Assembly: GCA_013362835.1 (NCBI GenBank)
Contig: JABFVJ010000465.1
Location: forward strand, 1-13,835
Origin: Nonomuraea sp.
Lineage (GTDB): Bacteria > Actinomycetota > Actinomycetes > Streptosporangiales > Streptosporangiaceae
Direction of reading: 5' to 3'
DNA length: 13,835 bases
In this document: positions 8,128 to 13,835 of the stretch, piece after piece
Position numbering within the stretch: position 1 is the stretch's first letter
Layout of the letters: every line of letters begins with the position of its first letter
Translations under genes and position numbers: made by a program
Notes under the pieces: model-generated
Told to the model about the DNA's origin: nothing
The model's database searches: none
What the model saw: the letters and a program-made list of their open reading frames with translations, nothing else

Positions 8128-8809
8128 GCCCCTGGTCGTGGTGGAGGGGGTCCGCAAGGTGTACCGGAGCGGGCCCAAGGAGGTCGTCGCGCTGCGTGAC
8201 GTGTCCTTCGAGGTGTTCCCCGGCGAGCTGGTGGCGGTCCGCGGGCGCTCGGGGTCGGGCAAGACCACGCTGCTCAACCAGATCGGCGGCCTCGACCGGC
8301 CCGACTCCGGACGGGTGGTCGTCGACGGGCGCGAGGTCACGTCCCTGTCGGAGGAGGCCCTGCTGGAGCTGCGCCGGGACGTGGTGGGGTTCGTGTTCCA
8401 GTCGTTCGGGCTGATCCCGGTGCTGTCCGCGGCCGAGAACGTGGGGGTGCCGATGCGGCTGGCCCGCATGCCGTCCGCCGAGCGGGAGGAGCGCGTACGG
8501 CTGCTGCTGGCGCTCGTGGGGCTGGAGCAGCACGTCAACCAGCGGCCGTACGAGCTGTCGGGCGGGCAGCGGCAGCGGGTGGCGATCGCCCGTTCCCTGG
8601 CCAACCGGCCCCGGCTGCTGGTGGCCGACGAGCCGACCGGGCAGCTCGACTCGCAGACCGGGCGGCAGATCATGGAGCTGTTGCGGGCCCTCGTACGGAG
8701 TGAGGGGGTGACGGCGCTGGTCGCCACCCACGACCCCAGCCTGATCACGCTGGCCGACCGGGTGCTGGAGATCAGCGACGGCGCCGTCCACGAAGCCGCG
8801 CTCACCTGA
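8117..8809 (+). CDS. ABC transporter ATPase (MacB/LolD type, 230 aa)
   Basis: This is the second ATPase of the operon, with standard length and full motifs: Walker A GRSGSGKT (43-50), Q-loop Gln95 in FVFQS, signature LSGGQ (147-151), Walker B LLVADE (167-172) and switch His205 in ATHD. No C-terminal extension is present. ATG at 8117 lies 11 bp inside the preceding gene and is preceded by GAGAGGAG (8102-8109), a strong ribosome binding site at 7 nt spacing. It probably forms an ATPase heterodimer with the upstream protein, since each permease pair needs two nucleotide-binding domains (inference). Its stop overlaps the 3' end of the opposite-strand MFS gene. Confidence 0.93.
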   Translation: MSNEPLVVVEGVRKVYRSGPKEVVALRDVSFEVFPGELVAVRGRSGSGKTTLLNQIGGLDRPDSGRVVVDGREVTSLSEEALLELRRDVVGFVFQSFGLIPVLSAAENVGVPMRLARMPSAEREERVRLLLALVGLEQHVNQRPYELSGGQRQRVAIARSLANRPRLLVADEPTGQLDSQTGRQIMELLRALVRSEGVTALVATHDPSLITLADRVLEISDGAVHEAALT

Positions 8810-10106
8810 GCCCCACCTCCGCCTCGGGCTCCGCCGGGCGCGGGGCCGCGGCCTTGGGCCGGCGGGGGATCACGGCGAGGTTGGCGGCGGCGACCAGCAC
8901 GCCGCCGGTCACCATCAGCGCCGTCATCCCCGTCACCGCGGCCAGCGGCGCCGCGACCGCGAGCCCGAGCGGCCGCGACGCGAACGAGATGAGCTGGTCG
9001 AACGAGCGCACCCGCCCCAGCGCCCCCTCGGGGATCTCCTCGGCCACGACCGTCTCCCACAGCGGGCTCAGCACTCCGAGCCCCACCATGGCCAGGAAGT
9101 ACGCCACGGCGACCACCGCCACCGGCAGCCGCCACGCCACCGCCGCCGCGAGCGCCACCATGGGCAGCAGGTAGCACGCCGCTCCCATCTGAACGGCGGC
9201 GAGGAGCCGCCGGATCGGCAGCCTGGGCGCGGCGAACACCCCCAGGACCAGCCCGACCGTGCCGCTCTGCACGATCACCATCCAGCTGGCCTCCCCGCCC
9301 AGCCGCTGAACGGCCGCCAACGGGCCGAGCGTGAGGAAGAGGCCCGCCATGAAATGCCACACGCCGTGCCCCAGCACACACCCCAGGAACCACGGCCGCC
9401 CCTTGACCTCCCGCCACCCCTCACCGAACTCCCTCCCGAACCCCTCCACCCGCCCGCCCTCGGACCTCTTCACCCGCCCGCTCTCGGGCCTCTTCACCCG
9501 CCCGCCCTCGGGCCTCTTCACCCGCCCGCCCTCGGACCCCCTCACACGGCCACCCTCGGACTCCCGCAGGGTCAGCGCCGAGCAGGCGAACAGGGCAGCC
9601 GTGAGGCCCGCCGCCCACCCCGGCCCGGCCACCAGCGTGATCGTCCCCGCGAGCCCCGGCCCGACCACCCCGGACAGGCTGGTCGCCACCCCGATGCGCG
9701 CGTTCACCCGCAGCCGGTCCGGCCCCGGCACCACGGCCACCACCAGCCGCGGCACGGCCGGACTCCCGAACGCGATGGCCGCCCCCGCCACGGCGGACAG
9801 AACGGCCAGGTCGGCGATGCGGTTCAGCCCGAGCAGGAGTTCGGCGGCGATGGCGGCCTGCGCCGCGCACCGGGTCAGGTCGGCGAGCAACGCGACCCGT
9901 TCCGGCCTTACGCGGTCCGCCAGCACACCGCCGACCGGCAGCAACACCAGCAGCGGGACCATCTCGCAGGCCAGCACCACCCCCAGCGCCTCGCCCGACC
10001 CCGTGGCACGCAGCACCGCCAGGGTCAGCATCGTCGGGATCATGGCCGTGGCGAGCGCGGACAGGCACCGCCCGGCCAGCAATCGGTTCCTGGAAGCAAT
10101 CGACAT
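8802..10106 (-). CDS. MFS transporter, probable drug/metabolite exporter
   Basis: This is a major facilitator protein of about 434 aa with some 12 hydrophobic segments in two halves and a hydrophilic centre. It resembles the EntS/tetracycline-type exporters: GGVLADRVRPERV (about 59-71) is the conserved MFS loop 2-3 motif, and the first half ends near residue 180. The central cytoplasmic loop (about 183-222) holds five 8-residue repeats of the SEGGRVKR type. Likely role: proton-driven export of a small molecule; substrate unknown. ATG at 10106 was chosen over GTG at 10112, because a -10 box (TACCTT on the minus strand) ends only 7 nt before the ATG and no ribosome binding site is present, which fits a leaderless transcript. 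It is divergent from a MarR regulator with a shared operator and is likely repressed by it. Its tail overlaps the preceding ATPase gene by 8 bp. Confidence 0.88.
   Translation of the reverse strand: MSIASRNRLLAGRCLSALATAMIPTMLTLAVLRATGSGEALGVVLACEMVPLLVLLPVGGVLADRVRPERVALLADLTRCAAQAAIAAELLLGLNRIADLAVLSAVAGAAIAFGSPAVPRLVVAVVPGPDRLRVNARIGVATSLSGVVGPGLAGTITLVAGPGWAAGLTAALFACSALTLRESEGGRVRGSEGGRVKRPEGGRVKRPESGRVKRSEGGRVEGFGREFGEGWREVKGRPWFLGCVLGHGVWHFMAGLFLTLGPLAAVQRLGGEASWMVIVQSGTVGLVLGVFAAPRLPIRRLLAAVQMGAACYLLPMVALAAAVAWRLPVAVVAVAYFLAMVGLGVLSPLWETVVAEEIPEGALGRVRSFDQLISFASRPLGLAVAAPLAAVTGMTALMVTGGVLVAAANLAVIPRRPKAAAPRPAEPEAEVGLR
9441..9560 (-). repeat. Five tandem 24-bp repeats inside the MFS gene
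   Basis: The period is exactly 24 bp; the CACCCGCCCG core (CACACGGCCA in the last copy) recurs with its first A at 9448, 9472, 9496, 9520 and 9544. The three middle units are nearly identical and the outer two have drifted. Because 24 is divisible by three the frame is kept. The units encode SEGGRVRG, SEGGRVKR, PEGGRVKR, PESGRVKR and SEGGRVEG in the cytoplasmic loop between the two halves of the exporter. Confidence 0.93.
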
Positions 10107-10113
10107 GCCCACG

Positions 10114-10143
10114 AAGGTATTTCGTCAGCGAATGTTTCGTCAA
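10114..10143 (-). promoter_or_regulatory. Promoter of the MFS gene (leaderless)
   Basis: On the minus strand TTGACG (10143-10138) and TACCTT (10119-10114) are 18 bp apart and match the TTGAC-18-TANNNT pattern. The -10 box ends 7 nt before the ATG at 10106, so transcription would begin at or next to the start codon. Confidence 0.65.
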
Positions 10144-10151
10144 CAAAATAC
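10117..10151. promoter_or_regulatory. 35-bp imperfect palindrome, likely MarR operator
   Basis: The dyad is centred at 10134. GTATTT (10117-10122) mirrors AAATAC (10146-10151), and 12 of 17 base pairs are symmetric, including an inner CGAA/TTCG. The same DNA is also a 15-bp direct repeat beginning TTTCGTCA at 10120 and 10135. It covers the -35 and spacer of the MFS promoter and abuts the MarR promoter, so binding would block both. Confidence 0.65.
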
Positions 10152-10160
10152 TTGCTGGCG

Positions 10161-10166
10161 TATGAT
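10161..10166 (+). promoter_or_regulatory. -10 box of the marR-type gene (leaderless)
   Basis: TATGAT (10161-10166) is one base from the TATAAT consensus and ends 8 nt before the GTG at 10175. An in-frame TGA at 10163-10165 excludes any earlier start, and no ribosome binding site precedes the GTG. The -35 region is weak and would overlap that of the divergent MFS promoter around 10137-10143. Confidence 0.6.
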
Positions 10167-10174
10167 CCGATGTC

Positions 10175-10660
10175 GTGGAGGATTCCGTCGACCGTCATCT
10201 GGCCCGCTGGCGCGGCAAGGCGCCCTACGACGAGCGGGTGGAGGCGATCGTGACCCGCATGCAGGCCCTGGTGAAGCACCTCTCCCACGCCAAGGAGGCA
10301 GCGCTGGCCCAGGTGGGGATGCAGGACTTCGAGTTCCAGACGCTGCACAGACTCGTGGCCCACGACGGCGGCGCCACCCCCACCGAGCTGGCCGCCGAGC
10401 TGTTGCTCTCCCCTGCCGGCATGACCGGACGCCTTGACACGCTGGAGAAGGCCGGCCTGGTCCGGCGCGTACGCAGCACCGAGGACCGCCGGCGGGTGGA
10501 CATCGAGCTCACCCCCAAGGGCCACGACCTGTGGATGGACGCCATGGCCGTCCTGGGCGAGCTGGAGACCACCATGGTGAACGCCCTGCCGCCCGGCGAC
10601 CAGGCGACCCTCGACGGCCTCCTCAAGCGCCTCCTGTTCCACGTGGAGGGCGGCCGCTAA
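10175..10660 (+). CDS. MarR-family transcriptional regulator
   Basis: This is a 161-aa winged-helix regulator. An N-terminal dimerisation helix is followed by TPTELAAELLLSPAGMTGRL (68-87) with recognition helix around 79-92, then LEKAGLVRRVRSTEDRRRV (90-108): the classic MarR wing with the conserved DRR motif. A C-terminal dimer helix closes the protein. GTG at 10175 is the first possible start because TGA at 10163-10165 lies in frame upstream. It is divergent from the MFS exporter, 68 bp apart, with a palindromic site between. The standard arrangement for this family is autorepression plus repression of the neighbouring exporter, relieved by a small-molecule ligand (family knowledge; ligand unknown). 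Confidence 0.93.
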   Translation: MEDSVDRHLARWRGKAPYDERVEAIVTRMQALVKHLSHAKEAALAQVGMQDFEFQTLHRLVAHDGGATPTELAAELLLSPAGMTGRLDTLEKAGLVRRVRSTEDRRRVDIELTPKGHDLWMDAMAVLGELETTMVNALPPGDQATLDGLLKRLLFHVEGGR

Positions 10661-10665
10661 ATGCC

Positions 10666-10695
10666 TTGAGATCGGCGCGAAGGCGGTGATACCCA
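10666..10695 (+). promoter_or_regulatory. Possible promoter of the epoxide hydrolase gene
   Basis: TTGAGA (10666-10671) and TACCCA (10690-10695) are 18 bp apart, directly after the marR-type stop codon. The -10 lacks the usual final T. Read-through from the regulator gene is an equal possibility. Confidence 0.3.
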
Positions 10696-10732
10696 TGCCG
10701 GAAGGACATCTCGCCATCGCATCGGAGCCCGT

Positions 10733-11736
10733 ATGACCGTGTCGCAGTTCCGCATCGAGGTCCCTGACGACGTACTCGACGACCTGCGCACCCGTCTCCG
10801 CGACACCAGGTTCACGACCTCACCGCGCAACCGGCCATGGGAGGGCGGGACGGACCCTGCTTACCTCAAGGACCTGGTCACGTACTGGGCCGACGAGTTC
10901 GACTTCCGCACCCAGGAAGCACGGCTCAACCGCCTGGACCACTTCAAGGCCCCCGTCCTGGGACGCGACCTCCACTTCGTCCACATGCGCGGCACCGGCC
11001 CCGCACCGATGCCCCTCCTCCTCTGCCACGGCTGGCCGAGCAGCTTCGTGGAGATGCTGCCCCTGGCGGCCCTCCTGACCGACCCGAAGCAGCCCGGCGA
11101 CTCCTTCGACGTCGTGATCCCGTCGATGCCCGGTTTCCTCTACTCCGACCTGCCGGCCGAGCCCCTCACCCGCGCCGCGATGGCGCGCGTCCTGCACTCC
11201 CTGATGACCGACACCCTGGGCTACGAACGCTACGGAGCCTTCGGCGGCGACATCGGCGGCGCGGCCGTCGGCTGGCTGGGCGCGCTCTACCCGGACCAGG
11301 TGGCCGGAATCCACCTCATCCATCCCCCGGCCCCCGCCTCCCTGGACGATCCCCCGCTGACCCCCGAGGAACAGGCCTTCCTCGACGCGGAGGCGGCCTA
11401 CGACCAGACTGCCACGGCGACCTGGAATCACGCTTCGACCGCGACACCCTGCTCACCGTCCTGACCCTGTACTGGGCCACGGGCTCGATCGGCACCTCGT
11501 TCCAGTCGTACTACGACTGGCATCTCAACACGCCCCGGCCGCCGATCACCGTACCGGCGGCGGTCACCCTCAGCCACGAACCCTCCATGGCCGCCCTCCC
11601 CCGCTCCTTCGCCGAACGCGCCCTCACCGACCTCCGCCACTGGCACGAACCCCGAAAAGGCGGCCACTTCATGCCCCTGGAAGAACCCGCCCAGCTGGCA
11701 ACCCACCTAACCACCTTCTTCCACCCCCTCCGCTAA
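10733..11736 (+). pseudogene. Epoxide hydrolase (EHN-domain, alpha/beta fold), broken by deletion and frameshift
   Basis: The 5' part (10733 to about 11410) encodes the N-terminal epoxide hydrolase domain (FRIEVPDDVLDDLRTRLRDT, residues 6-25; the YWADEFDFR region near 51-59), the oxyanion motif HGWP (99-102) and nucleophile Asp173 in GGDIGG. The reading then becomes nonsense and stops at 11464. The C-terminal part resumes in another frame from about 11413: HGDLESRFDRDTLLTVLTLYW, a SYYDW segment, and the catalytic His in GGHF, ending at 11736. Compared with the family as I know it, about 40 residues of the lid (the PQTLAY...W..EKF section) are missing at the junction, so this is a real deletion of length not divisible by three rather than a one-base read error. 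The remainder is well conserved, so decay is recent. The start ATG has GGAG at 10724-10727. Without the lid an active enzyme is unlikely. Confidence 0.82.
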
Positions 11737-11919
11737 CCACCCCACCCCGGCCGTACCCGCCACCCCCGCGACTCCACCCCGCCAGCAGCACCCGACAGCA
11801 ACCCTCACCCTCGGCAGCACCCGACAGCAACCTTCGCCCTCGGCAGCACTCAGCCGCGACGTTCGCCCCCTCTGGCAGTACGGGAGGTGACGTTCAACGC
11901 ACGTAGGGGCGGGCGTTCG
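11737..11919. repeat. C-rich intergenic stretch with 29-bp tandem repeats
   Basis: No gene is seen here. Units beginning CAGCACCCGACAGCAACC start at 11786 and 11815, and a diverged third (CAGCACTCAGCCGCGAC) starts at 11844. A fourth, degenerate start (CAGTACGGGAGG) is at 11876. The spacing is 29, 29 and 32 bp. Copies are contiguous without unique spacers. The repeats lie between the ends of two convergent genes. Confidence 0.75.
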
Positions 11920-11927
11920 TCAACGTC
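11889..11927 (-). terminator. Nested inverted repeat at the holA 3' end (possible weak terminator)
   Basis: GACGTT (11889-11894) mirrors AACGTC (11922-11927), and AACGC (11896-11900) mirrors GCGTT (11913-11917). This forms an interrupted hairpin that overlaps the holA stop codon (11920-11922). No T-run follows on the minus strand, so it is at best a T-less actinobacterial-type terminator. Confidence 0.3.
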
Positions 11928-12891
11928 CGGTGCGGTTGGCCACGATCACCTGAACCGCATGTTCCAGCGCATAAGCGGCATCCGCGCCCCCACCCTTGAC
12001 CTGCTCATCCGCCCCGGCCACAGCCTGGATCGCCCGCGACAACCCCTCCGGCCCCCACCCGTTCAGCTGCCGCTTGACCCGATCGACCTTCCACGGCGGC
12101 ATACCGAGATGGCTGGCAAGCTGCCCGCCACGCAGGTTACGCGGCGCACTCCCGACCTTCGCCAACGACCTCAGCCCACCGGCCAACGCGCTCACCAGCA
12201 ACACAGGGGCGACCCCGGTGCCGAGCGCCCACCGCAGCTGCTCCAGAGCCTCGGCCAGCCGCCCCTCCACCGCCGAGTCGGCCACGTTGAACCCGGTGAC
12301 CTCAGCCCGCCCCTTGTGATAGCGCGCCACGGCCGCCGCACTGATCGTCTTGTCCTCGGTGTCGAACGCGAGCTGACTGCACGCCGCCGCCAGCTCCCGC
12401 AGATCGTTCCCCACCGCGTCGAGCAGAGCCTGAGCCGCATCCCCCGGAATGCTCCGCCCAGCCCGCTTGATCTCCCCCTTGATGAACTCCAGCCGCTCCC
12501 CGGCCTTGGTGACCTTGTTGATCGTCACCACCTTGGCCCCGGCCTTCTTCACCCCGTCGACCAGCGCCTTCCCCTTCACCCCACCCGGATGCGCCAGCAC
12601 GAGCACGGTGTCGTCGGCCGGCTGCTTGGCGTACGCCACAACCTCGGTGATGACGTCCTTCGCCAGATCCTGAGCCGAACGAATCACCACCACCGACCGG
12701 TCCCCGAAGAGCGAGGGCGAAGTCAACTGGGTCAGCTCACCGGTGCCCATCTTCCCCCCGACGAGATCGTGCACCTCGACGGTCGGATCGGCGGACCGCA
12801 CGGCCCCGACGACAGCACCCACTGCCCGCTCGGCAAGCAGCTCCTCATCGCCGACGACCAAGGTCACAAGTGCTGGATCGGTTCCCGCCAT
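11920..12891 (-). CDS. holA: DNA polymerase III subunit delta
   Basis: This is a 323-aa clamp-loader subunit that opens the beta sliding clamp during DNA replication. Visible family features are LVVGDEELLAERA (11-23, start of the domain I Rossmann fold), SLFGDRSVVVIRSAQDL (60-76), DDTVLVLAHPGG (93-104), DAVGNDLRELAAACSQLA (158-175) at the lid region, the actinobacterial YHKGRAEVTGFNVADSAVEG (191-210), and the C-terminal collar segment from about 225 with WKVDRVKRQL (267-276) and DAAYALEHAV (304-313). ATG at 12891 gives MAGTDPALVTLVVGDE. An in-frame ATG at 12903 with a weak GGTGG upstream is equally possible and would add four residues. The frame stays open far upstream, but that part looks non-coding. 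It is convergent toward rpsT, about 10.5 kb away. Confidence 0.95.
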   Translation of the reverse strand: MAGTDPALVTLVVGDEELLAERAVGAVVGAVRSADPTVEVHDLVGGKMGTGELTQLTSPSLFGDRSVVVIRSAQDLAKDVITEVVAYAKQPADDTVLVLAHPGGVKGKALVDGVKKAGAKVVTINKVTKAGERLEFIKGEIKRAGRSIPGDAAQALLDAVGNDLRELAAACSQLAFDTEDKTISAAAVARYHKGRAEVTGFNVADSAVEGRLAEALEQLRWALGTGVAPVLLVSALAGGLRSLAKVGSAPRNLRGGQLASHLGMPPWKVDRVKRQLNGWGPEGLSRAIQAVAGADEQVKGGGADAAYALEHAVQVIVANRTGR

Positions 12892-12903
12892 GTCAGGCAG
12901 CAT

Positions 12904-13090
12904 GCCATGCGCCACCGACAACCTGGTACTCAACACCTGCCCCGGCCCCTGAGATGCGACTGTGAGCGGTACGTGGCGCCGCCACAGCAGTGAGATCCGG
13001 CCGAATTGATCCGAGGCAGACCGGTTGTCACTGAGGCGGACTGGTCGTCCCCAAGGTCCTCGGTACGCAGCGCGGCTCGGGTAGCCCGGA
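12904..13090. other. Intergenic region upstream of holA with an 18-bp class direct repeat
   Basis: No gene is recognised. A 17-bp sequence starting GAGGCAGACCGG (13013-13029) recurs with three transitions as GAGGCGGACTGG (13033-13049), period 20. No convincing promoter for holA could be picked on the minus strand. Confidence 0.45.
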
Positions 13091-13576
13091 TCAGAGGAGC
13101 GCCGCGATTTCCGGCCAGGAGTAGCAGACCCCGTCGGGTGGTGCCTCACCCGCGAGGACTCCGCCGAGCGAGGTGTAGAAGCGGCGAGCGCGTTCGTTGA
13201 CGGCCAGTACGCGGATCGCCAGCGAGCCGAACCCGTCGGCGGACAGGTCGGCCGCCGACGCCCGCAGAAGGGCACGGCCATGGCCATGGCCCTGATGTCC
13301 GGGACGGACAGCGAGGGCGTAGATCTCGGCGTCATGGCCGAGCTCCGAATCCGCCGGACCGCCCATGACCAGACCGATGACCGTCCTGTCCGGCAGCTCG
13401 GCGACCCTGGTGTGGTGTGGCCGGGGTCGTTCGGCTGCCTCTCTGAGGAGATTCCGGCGCCAATTGGCAGTGGATTGCTCGCGCGTGACGTCGAAGTCCT
13501 CGAAGTCGGCGAACGCGGCACAAGTGACCTCGGCCATGACCTCGGCCTCGGATGGGAGGGCGTACCGAATCCGCAT
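13091..13576 (-). CDS. GNAT-family N-acetyltransferase
   Basis: This is a 161-aa single-domain acyl-CoA-dependent acetyltransferase. Motif A is IYALAVRPGHQGHGHGRALL (85-104), where QGHGHG is the pyrophosphate-binding Q/RxxGxG/A loop after the long beta-4 strand. Motif B follows with LAIRVLAVNERARRFYTSLG (119-138), including the typical N..A..FY...GF/G pattern. N-terminal IRYALPSEAEVMAEV is the usual GNAT beta-1/alpha-1. Acceptor substrate unknown. ATG at 13576 was chosen as the first start at the domain's usual N-terminus. It has no ribosome binding site, but TAGTCT (13588-13583 on the minus strand) ends 6 nt upstream, so it may also be leaderless; no -35 is evident. It lies 187 bp upstream of holA on the same strand. 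Confidence 0.9.
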   Translation of the reverse strand: MRIRYALPSEAEVMAEVTCAAFADFEDFDVTREQSTANWRRNLLREAAERPRPHHTRVAELPDRTVIGLVMGGPADSELGHDAEIYALAVRPGHQGHGHGRALLRASAADLSADGFGSLAIRVLAVNERARRFYTSLGGVLAGEAPPDGVCYSWPEIAALL

Positions 13577-13835
13577 GAGCGGAGACTACGGTGAAATGGC
13601 CAATGGGGAGCGGACGGCGCCGCAAGTCCTCCGCGCCGCGCCGGCCGCCGGAGACGTCGGACGGGCCGTGCTCACGCGCTCCGAGCTCGACCGGCCCGGT
13701 GCGTGGTGCGATCTGGCGCTGAATCCGGTGGCACCGGCGTACTTCCGCCCACCTGATCCACTCCGAATGTCCCCGCCAACTGCCGCTCTCAGCCGCCATC
13801 CATCGCTCACAGCCACAGGAGAACGCTGGTGTCCG
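13577..13835. other. Terminal region without a recognised gene
   Basis: A plus-strand frame from ATG 13596 stays open to the right edge (80 codons, residues MANGERTAPQVLRAAPAAGD at the start). Its third-position G/C content falls in the second half and I recognise no family. Minus-strand frames here are equally undistinguished. I cannot support a gene in the main part of this stretch. Confidence 0.4.
13817..13835 (+). promoter_or_regulatory. Possible ribosome binding site and start of the next gene
   Basis: AGGAGAA (13817-13823) is followed after 5 nt by GTG (13829-13831) and then TCC at the window edge. The purine-rich sequence and spacing suit a translation start, but only two codons are visible. 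Confidence 0.3.

Noticed and set aside
9331..10437. Plus-strand open frames across the MFS gene and its repeat
   Set aside because: They are Pro/Arg/Thr-rich antisense readings with no domain, whereas the minus strand gives a clear 12-segment transporter.
11786..11885. Repeats near 11.8 kb as a CRISPR array
   Set aside because: Units are contiguous, without unique spacers, and degrade quickly after two copies; no cas genes are nearby.
1379..11919. The rpsT-holA interval as one integrative element
   Set aside because: No integrase, transposase, tRNA or flanking direct repeats were found at its ends.
12904..13521. N-terminal extension of holA by about 200 codons
   Set aside because: The frame is open only because of high G+C. 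It runs antisense-free but out of frame through the GNAT gene and has no delta-subunit similarity; the known domain begins at MAGTDPAL.
13596..13835. Plus-strand open frame reaching the right edge as a partial gene
   Set aside because: No ribosome binding site, declining codon bias along its length and no recognisable similarity; kept only as an unassigned region.

Overview
The window is high-G+C DNA with strongly G/C-ending codons, GTG starts, 4-bp start/stop overlaps and leaderless-looking promoters. This fits an actinomycete. The S20 and DNA polymerase III delta proteins look like those of filamentous actinobacteria such as the Streptosporangiales (Nonomuraea or Streptosporangium type). 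That placement is inference from style and protein family, not from a search.

Layout, left to right. (1) A 5'-truncated, membrane-anchored or secreted glycoside-hydrolase-like protein (2-976, +). (2) rpsT for ribosomal protein S20 (1109-1378, +), with its own promoter, a hairpin in the leader and a strong intrinsic terminator. (3) A tightly coupled four-gene operon (1569-8809, +): two large FtsX/MacB-type ABC permeases of 1018 and 859 aa, then two ABC ATPases of 309 and 230 aa. All junctions overlap by 4-11 bp. The first ATPase carries an AbrB/SpoVT-like tail. (4) An MFS exporter on the minus strand (8802-10106) whose 3' end overlaps that of the last ATPase by 8 bp. Its central loop contains five exact-length 24-bp repeats. 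(5) A divergent MarR-family regulator (10175-10660, +). It shares with the exporter a 69-bp control region holding two back-to-back promoters and a 35-bp palindromic operator candidate. (6) An epoxide hydrolase gene broken by an internal deletion and frameshift (10733-11736, +). (7) A non-coding stretch with 29-bp tandem repeats. (8) holA, the delta subunit of DNA polymerase III (11920-12891 or 12903, -). (9) A GNAT acetyltransferase (13091-13576, -). (10) A 259-bp end region with no recognised gene, apart from a possible RBS and GTG start at the very edge.

How it works together. rpsT and holA are housekeeping genes that I remember as adjacent convergent neighbours in several actinobacteria. 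Here about 10.5 kb of accessory genes sits between them. The four-gene ABC module most likely forms one mechanotransmission-type or export complex built from a permease pair and an ATPase pair. The MFS-MarR pair looks like a self-contained regulated efflux unit, possibly once linked to the now-broken epoxide hydrolase. I found no CRISPR array, insertion sequence, tRNA or rRNA. The most distinctive features are the AbrB-like ATPase tail, the dual-promoter MarR operator with leaderless starts on both sides, the in-frame minisatellite in the exporter, and the rpsT/holA split.
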